DNA from: an uncultured Bacteroidales bacterium
GTDB lineage: Bacteria; Bacteroidota; Bacteroidia; Bacteroidales; Muribaculaceae
Length of the DNA stretch: 18,978 nt
NCBI GenBank assembly: GCA_905210435.1
Contig: CAJLWO010000052.1
Location: forward strand, 1 to 18,978
Reading direction: 5' to 3'
Shown here: positions 15,756 to 18,978 of the stretch, piece after piece
Layout of the letters: every line of letters begins with the position of its first letter
How positions within the stretch are numbered: position 1 is the first letter of the stretch
Program-made: the position numbers and the translations under genes
Notes under the pieces: generated by a model
Databases searched by the model: none
What the model saw: only the letters and a program-made list of their open reading frames with translations
What the model was told of the DNA's origin: nothing

Positions 15756-15794
15756 GTTATATATTTACATAAAAAAGTTATATCTTTACATAAA
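15756..15794 (+). promoter_or_regulatory. mdh promoter region with 18-base direct repeat
   Basis: GTTATATATTTACATAAA (15756-15773) recurs with one change (C for A) at 15777-15794, 21 bases on. Each copy contains a -7-like element; the second, TATCTTTA at 15781-15788, differs from TAnnTTTG only at the last base. It lies about 70 bases before the mdh start. No clear -33 TTTG is present. Confidence 0.45.
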
Positions 15795-15860
15795 TACATG
15801 CGGACGCCATGCACCGCGTCCCCTCAAATACTACTAACCGATTAAATAAACTTTAATATT

Positions 15861-16862
15861 ATGGAATTTCTAACCAAAGACAAACTGGTGATTTCAGGCG
15901 CAGCCGGCATGATTGGATCCAACATGGCCCAGACTGCCATCATGATGAGACTTACCCCCAACATCTGTCTCTACGACCCCTATCTTCCCGCACTTGAAGG
16001 AGTGGCCGAGGAACTGTACCACTGCGGTTTCGAAGGCTTAAACCTGACGTTCACCAACGACGTGGCCGAAGCGTTTGCCGGTGCCGACTATATCGTGAGC
16101 AGCGGCGGCGCGGCACGTAAGGCAGGCATGACCCGCGAGGACCTCCTCAAAGGCAATGCCGAAATCGCCGAACAGTTCGGCAAGGATGTGCGCAAATATT
16201 GCCCCGGCGTAAAACATGTGGTCGTGGTATTCAACCCCGCCGACATCACGGGCCTTATCACCCTGATTTACTCAGGTCTGAAGCCTAACCAGGTATCCAC
16301 GCTTGCCGCACTCGACAGCACACGTCTGCAGCACGAACTCGCCCGCTACTTCAACATCCCGGCCGACGACGTGGTCAACTCCCGCACCTACGGCGGCCAC
16401 GGCGAGCAGATGGCGGTATACGCCTCGACCACCACAGTCAATGGCAAACCGCTCACCGAAATCATCGGCACCGAATCCCTTCCCGAAAAGGAATGGGAGG
16501 AGATGCAGCAGCGCGTCATACAAGGCGGCAAACATATCATCGACCTGCGTGGCCGTTCGTCATTCCAGAGCCCGGCATACCTGTCAATCGAAATGATAGC
16601 GGCAGCCATGGGCGGCCGGCCGTTCCGCTGGCCGGTAGGAACCTACGTCAACGACGGACGTTTCAACCACATCATGATGGCTATGGAGACAACCCTCGAC
16701 CGCAACGGCGTACACTTCAAGGAAGTGGAAGGCACACCCAAAGAGAAAGCCGACCTTGAAAAGAGCTACCACCACCTATGCAAACTCCGCGACGAAGTGA
16801 TAGCAATGGGCGTGCTTCCTCCCATCTCCGAATGGCACAAACTCAACCCCAACATCGACTAA
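15861..16862 (+). CDS. mdh: Malate dehydrogenase
   Basis: NAD-dependent interconversion of malate and oxaloacetate, cytosolic. 333 residues of the LDH/MDH superfamily. The N-terminal nucleotide fold is SGAAGMIGSN (12-21), with acidic D39 for the NAD ribose. The mobile loop GGAARKAGMTREDLL (82-96) carries R86 and R92, the arginines that favour oxaloacetate over pyruvate. N125 sits in FNPADITG. The catalytic pair is D152 (LDSTR, with substrate-binding R155) and H180 (YGGHGEQM). It has its own promoter region, divergent from the Lrp/AsnC gene. It is the only plus-strand gene in the right half. With frdCAB in the same window it forms two steps of the reductive route to succinate. Start MEFLTKDK leaves little room for any earlier one. 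Confidence 0.95.
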   Translation: MEFLTKDKLVISGAAGMIGSNMAQTAIMMRLTPNICLYDPYLPALEGVAEELYHCGFEGLNLTFTNDVAEAFAGADYIVSSGGAARKAGMTREDLLKGNAEIAEQFGKDVRKYCPGVKHVVVVFNPADITGLITLIYSGLKPNQVSTLAALDSTRLQHELARYFNIPADDVVNSRTYGGHGEQMAVYASTTTVNGKPLTEIIGTESLPEKEWEEMQQRVIQGGKHIIDLRGRSSFQSPAYLSIEMIAAAMGGRPFRWPVGTYVNDGRFNHIMMAMETTLDRNGVHFKEVEGTPKEKADLEKSYHHLCKLRDEVIAMGVLPPISEWHKLNPNID

Positions 16863-16880
16863 AAATTTTCCGCGCTATAT

Positions 16881-16958
16881 TAGCTATGATAGCTATCATA
16901 GCTAATATAGCTACCCGGCTACAATAGCTAAAATAGCTACTTAGCTATAATAGCTACC
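16881..16958. repeat. 9-base-period TAGCTA tandem array
   Basis: About nine degenerate units with the palindromic core TAGCTA (TAGCTATGA, TAGCTATCA, TAGCTAATA, TAGCTACCC, then a GGCTACAA unit, TAGCTAAAA, TAGCTACT, TAGCTATAA, TAGCTACC). It starts 18 bases after the mdh stop and ends just before the bidirectional terminator. Confidence 0.85.
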
Positions 16959-16963
16959 TCCAT

Positions 16964-17011
16964 CGATAAAAGAGCGGGCCGCAATCAAAATTGCGGCCCG
17001 CTCTTTTATCG
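16964..17011. terminator. Bidirectional terminator of mdh and fabF
   Basis: A perfect 22-bp stem (16964-16985 with 16990-17011) with loop CAAA, GC core (GAGCGGGCCGC) and A/T flanks giving U tracts on both strands. It lies between convergent mdh (+) and fabF (-). Confidence 0.9.
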
Positions 17012-17021
17012 GTAGATACCC

Positions 17022-17045
17022 GGCTGCGGCATTGTAGCCGCGTCC
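17022..17045. repeat. Small GC hairpin repeat, copy 2
   Basis: GGCTGCGGC then ATTGTA then GCCGCGTCC; the stem is GCGGC/GCCGC. Near copy of 15074-15096. It lies between the terminator and the fabF stop codon. Confidence 0.5.
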
Positions 17046-17051
17046 GGCTTA

Positions 17052-18317
17052 TTATTTCTCGAATTTCTTCACGATCACCGTTGCGTTGTGGCCTCCGAAA
17101 CCAAACGAGTTGGAGAGGGCGGCACGAACGGGGCGTTCCTGAGCGCGGTTGAAAGTGAAGTTCAGGCGATAGTCGATGTTTTCGTCATCATCACCCTCTT
17201 CGTGGTTGATGGTCGGCGGGATAATGTTGTCCTGAACTGCCTTGACCGAGAACATCGCCTCAAGCGCGCCGGTGGCACCGAGAAGGTGGCCCGTCATCGA
17301 CTTGGTAGACGAAATGTTGAGGTCGTAGGCGTGTTCGCCGAATACTTCCACGATTGCTTTAATCTCGGAAACGTCGCCCACAGTGGTAGAAGTACCGTGA
17401 ACATTGATATAGTCAATATCTTCGGGCTTCATGTTGGCGTCTTCGAGAGCGTTGCGCATTGCCAGGATAGCGCCCAGTCCTTCGGGATGGGTTGCCGTGA
17501 GGTGGTAGGCATCGGCTGAAAGGCCGCCGCCGGCTACCTCGGCATATATCTTGGCACCGCGTGCGAGTGCATGTTCAAGTTCTTCAAGCACGAGTACAAC
17601 CGAACCTTCACCCATCACGAAACCGTCGCGGCTCTTGCTGAACGGACGTGAAGCCGTCGTGGGAGAGTCGTTGCGGGTCGACAGCGCGTGCATCGAGTTG
17701 AAACCGCCCACACCTGCAGGGAATATGGCTGCTTCGGCGCCACCGGTAACGATAGCGTCGGCTTTGCCCAGACGGATGAGGTTGAATGCGTCGATTATAG
17801 CGTTGTTGGATGATGCGCAGGCCGACACGGTACCGAAGTTGGGGCCGTGGTAGCCGTACTCCATCGAGATATGTCCCGATGCGATGTCGGCAATCATCTT
17901 GGGTATGAAGAACGGATTGTATTTGGGTCCCTTCTCTTCGTTGAGAGCATAGTAGCCGGCTTCCTCCTCAAAGGTATGGAGACCGCCGATACCTGCTGCA
18001 ACAATCACACCGATACGGTCACGGTTGACGTTGGGATCCTCCTCGATTTTTGAATCTTCGACTGCCTGACGCGCAGCTGCGAGGGCATACTGGGCGTAAA
18101 GGTCGAGCTGGCGCACCTTTTTGCGGTCGAAGAGTGCGTTGCCGTCAAAGTCTTTGACTTCGCAGGCAAACTGGGTTTTGAACTTTGAAGCATCGAAATG
18201 CGTGATAGGACCGGCCCCCGACACTCCTTTCTTGGCATTTTCCCACGCCGTTTCGACGTCATTGCCGATAGGAGTGATGGCACCCATACCTGTCACTACA
18301 ACTCTTTTTAACTCCAT
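17052..18317 (-). CDS. fabF: 3-oxoacyl-ACP synthase II
   Basis: Condenses malonyl-ACP with acyl-ACP in fatty-acid elongation, cytosolic dimer. 421 residues. The thiolase-fold active site is complete: nucleophile C167 in GTVSACASSN, H307 in NVHGTSTTVGD, and K339 with H344 in SSTKSMTGHLLGATGA. The glycine-rich C-terminal SFGFGGHNATVIVKKF is typical. Start MELKRVVVTGMGAITPIG matches the family. It follows acpP by 56 bases on the same strand and ends about 40 bases before the bidirectional terminator, so acpP-fabF forms a two-gene unit. In some relatives rnc follows fabF; here mdh converges instead. Confidence 0.98.
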   Translation of the reverse strand: MELKRVVVTGMGAITPIGNDVETAWENAKKGVSGAGPITHFDASKFKTQFACEVKDFDGNALFDRKKVRQLDLYAQYALAAARQAVEDSKIEEDPNVNRDRIGVIVAAGIGGLHTFEEEAGYYALNEEKGPKYNPFFIPKMIADIASGHISMEYGYHGPNFGTVSACASSNNAIIDAFNLIRLGKADAIVTGGAEAAIFPAGVGGFNSMHALSTRNDSPTTASRPFSKSRDGFVMGEGSVVLVLEELEHALARGAKIYAEVAGGGLSADAYHLTATHPEGLGAILAMRNALEDANMKPEDIDYINVHGTSTTVGDVSEIKAIVEVFGEHAYDLNISSTKSMTGHLLGATGALEAMFSVKAVQDNIIPPTINHEEGDDDENIDYRLNFTFNRAQERPVRAALSNSFGFGGHNATVIVKKFEK

Positions 18318-18373
18318 TATTCTATATGTTTGTGTTATCAGTAATTATTTTACAATAAACGGCCGGCGGCTGA

Positions 18374-18607
18374 TTACTGTGCTTTTTCGATGTAGCTGAT
18401 AGCGTCGCCTACAGTAGCGATTTTCTCTGCCTCGTCATCGGGAATTGTCACGCCGAATTCCTTCTCGAACTCCATGATGAGTTCTACAGTGTCGAGGCTG
18501 TCAGCGCCGAGGTCAGTAGTGAAAGCTGCTGATTCTGTTACTTGATTTTCATCTACACCGAGTTTGTCTACAATTATTGATTTAACACGAGATGCAATTT
18601 CTGACAT
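18374..18607 (-). CDS. acpP: Acyl carrier protein
   Basis: Carries the growing acyl chain on a 4'-phosphopantetheine arm for fatty-acid and lipid A synthesis. 77 residues, acidic, four-helix type. The modification serine is S37 in the LGADSLDTVEL motif, followed by the usual acidic recognition helix (EFEKEFGVTIPDDEAEKI). It is first of the acpP-fabF unit and is a probable donor partner of both FabF and LpxA in this window. Confidence 0.98.
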   Translation of the reverse strand: MSEIASRVKSIIVDKLGVDENQVTESAAFTTDLGADSLDTVELIMEFEKEFGVTIPDDEAEKIATVGDAISYIEKAQ

Positions 18608-18662
18608 AGTCGTAAATTTTAAAAAAATTATTAATAGTTTCTACTTTCTTGATTTTGCGCTG

Positions 18663-18670
18663 CAAAGTTA
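18663..18670 (-). promoter_or_regulatory. acpP proximal promoter -7 box
   Basis: Reads TAACTTTG on the minus strand, a perfect TAnnTTTG match 55 bases upstream of acpP. Confidence 0.65.
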
Positions 18671-18705
18671 ATCATTATGTTGTGAATGACCTACTTTTTG
18701 CAGTG

Positions 18706-18713
18706 CAAAATTA
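18706..18713 (-). promoter_or_regulatory. acpP distal promoter -7 box
   Basis: Reads TAATTTTG on the minus strand, a second perfect TAnnTTTG match 43 bases further upstream. It suggests tandem promoters; one of the two could be chance in A/T-rich DNA. Confidence 0.45.
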
Positions 18714-18978
18714 CTAAATACTATGATTTTTAATCGCAGCCTAATGTAAAAATTTCTTAATGAGGCTCAATATCCATTAAAATAGAGGGGTTGTGCGTAT
18801 TACAAAATTGTTACATACAATCATTCTTTTTCGGAATCTCTGCCATAATTCTACCTGTCACCAATATTCTTTATGACGCATACCGCGTATTTTACATGTT
18901 TTTAACAGAGAATAACGTTCCACAATAAGTAACTGTTCAAAATTATTTTGATATTATGACGGAAGGATTTTTCAGGCG
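18714..18978. other. Upstream non-coding region, right end
   Basis: A/T-rich sequence with no supported gene. An ATG at 18956 opens a frame (MTEGFFR) that runs off the window, so a divergent gene could start there, but 23 bases are too few to judge. Confidence 0.3.

Noticed and set aside
17811..17820. SACASS instead of DACATS-type context around FabF C167
   Set aside because: Cys, both His and Lys of the active site are intact; small changes around the nucleophile are ordinary in the family.
18956..18978. Possible start of a divergent gene (MTEGFFR)
   Set aside because: Only seven codons before the window ends and no good promoter box in front; noted but not called.

Overview
The window reads as chromosomal DNA of a Bacteroidales bacterium, most likely a gut member near the Muribaculaceae. 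The grounds are the recurring Bacteroidetes -7 box TAnnTTTG upstream of many genes, the lack of Shine-Dalgarno sequences, a five-helix diheme type-B succinate/fumarate complex (frdCAB), a long Bacteroidetes-style YidC, and the adjacent pyrG-yidC and acpP-fabF pairs. The family-level placement is inference. Most genes are on the minus strand and almost all are housekeeping. I found no tRNA, rRNA, CRISPR array, transposase or phage gene.

Layout from left to right: pnp (-) with an Arg/Gly/Asp-rich tail; a divergent promoter region; a FemAB/GNAT-like acyltransferase (+) whose last codons lie in a repeat; a composite repeat block and a large bidirectional terminator; the frdC-frdA-frdB operon (-), in which FrdC carries an unexpected cysteine-rich C-terminal extension; a frd leader and promoter next to a 300-base imperfect palindromic element; lpxA (-) alone; yidC and pyrG (-, transcribed pyrG then yidC); a glycosyltransferase 2, a LicD-family protein and an Lrp/AsnC regulator (-, transcribed lrp, licD, GT2); mdh (+), divergent from lrp; then a 9-base tandem array, a perfect bidirectional terminator, and fabF and acpP (-, acpP first).

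Functionally, mdh and frdCAB are two steps of the reductive oxaloacetate-malate-fumarate-succinate branch that gut Bacteroidales use to make succinate and respire fumarate. acpP and fabF belong to fatty-acid elongation. lpxA uses acyl-ACP to start lipid A. yidC inserts membrane proteins and pyrG makes CTP. The LicD/GT2 pair points to surface-glycan decoration.

The least ordinary signals are: (1) the roughly 97-residue, 23-cysteine tail on FrdC; (2) the 300-base inverted-repeat element between frdC and lpxA; (3) a composite of 7- and 9-base tandem repeats bounded by inverted arrays after the acyltransferase gene, with related short-period arrays at other gene ends; and (4) an isolated 33-base near-perfect palindrome between pyrG and GT2. 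I did not find a convincing new multi-gene system.
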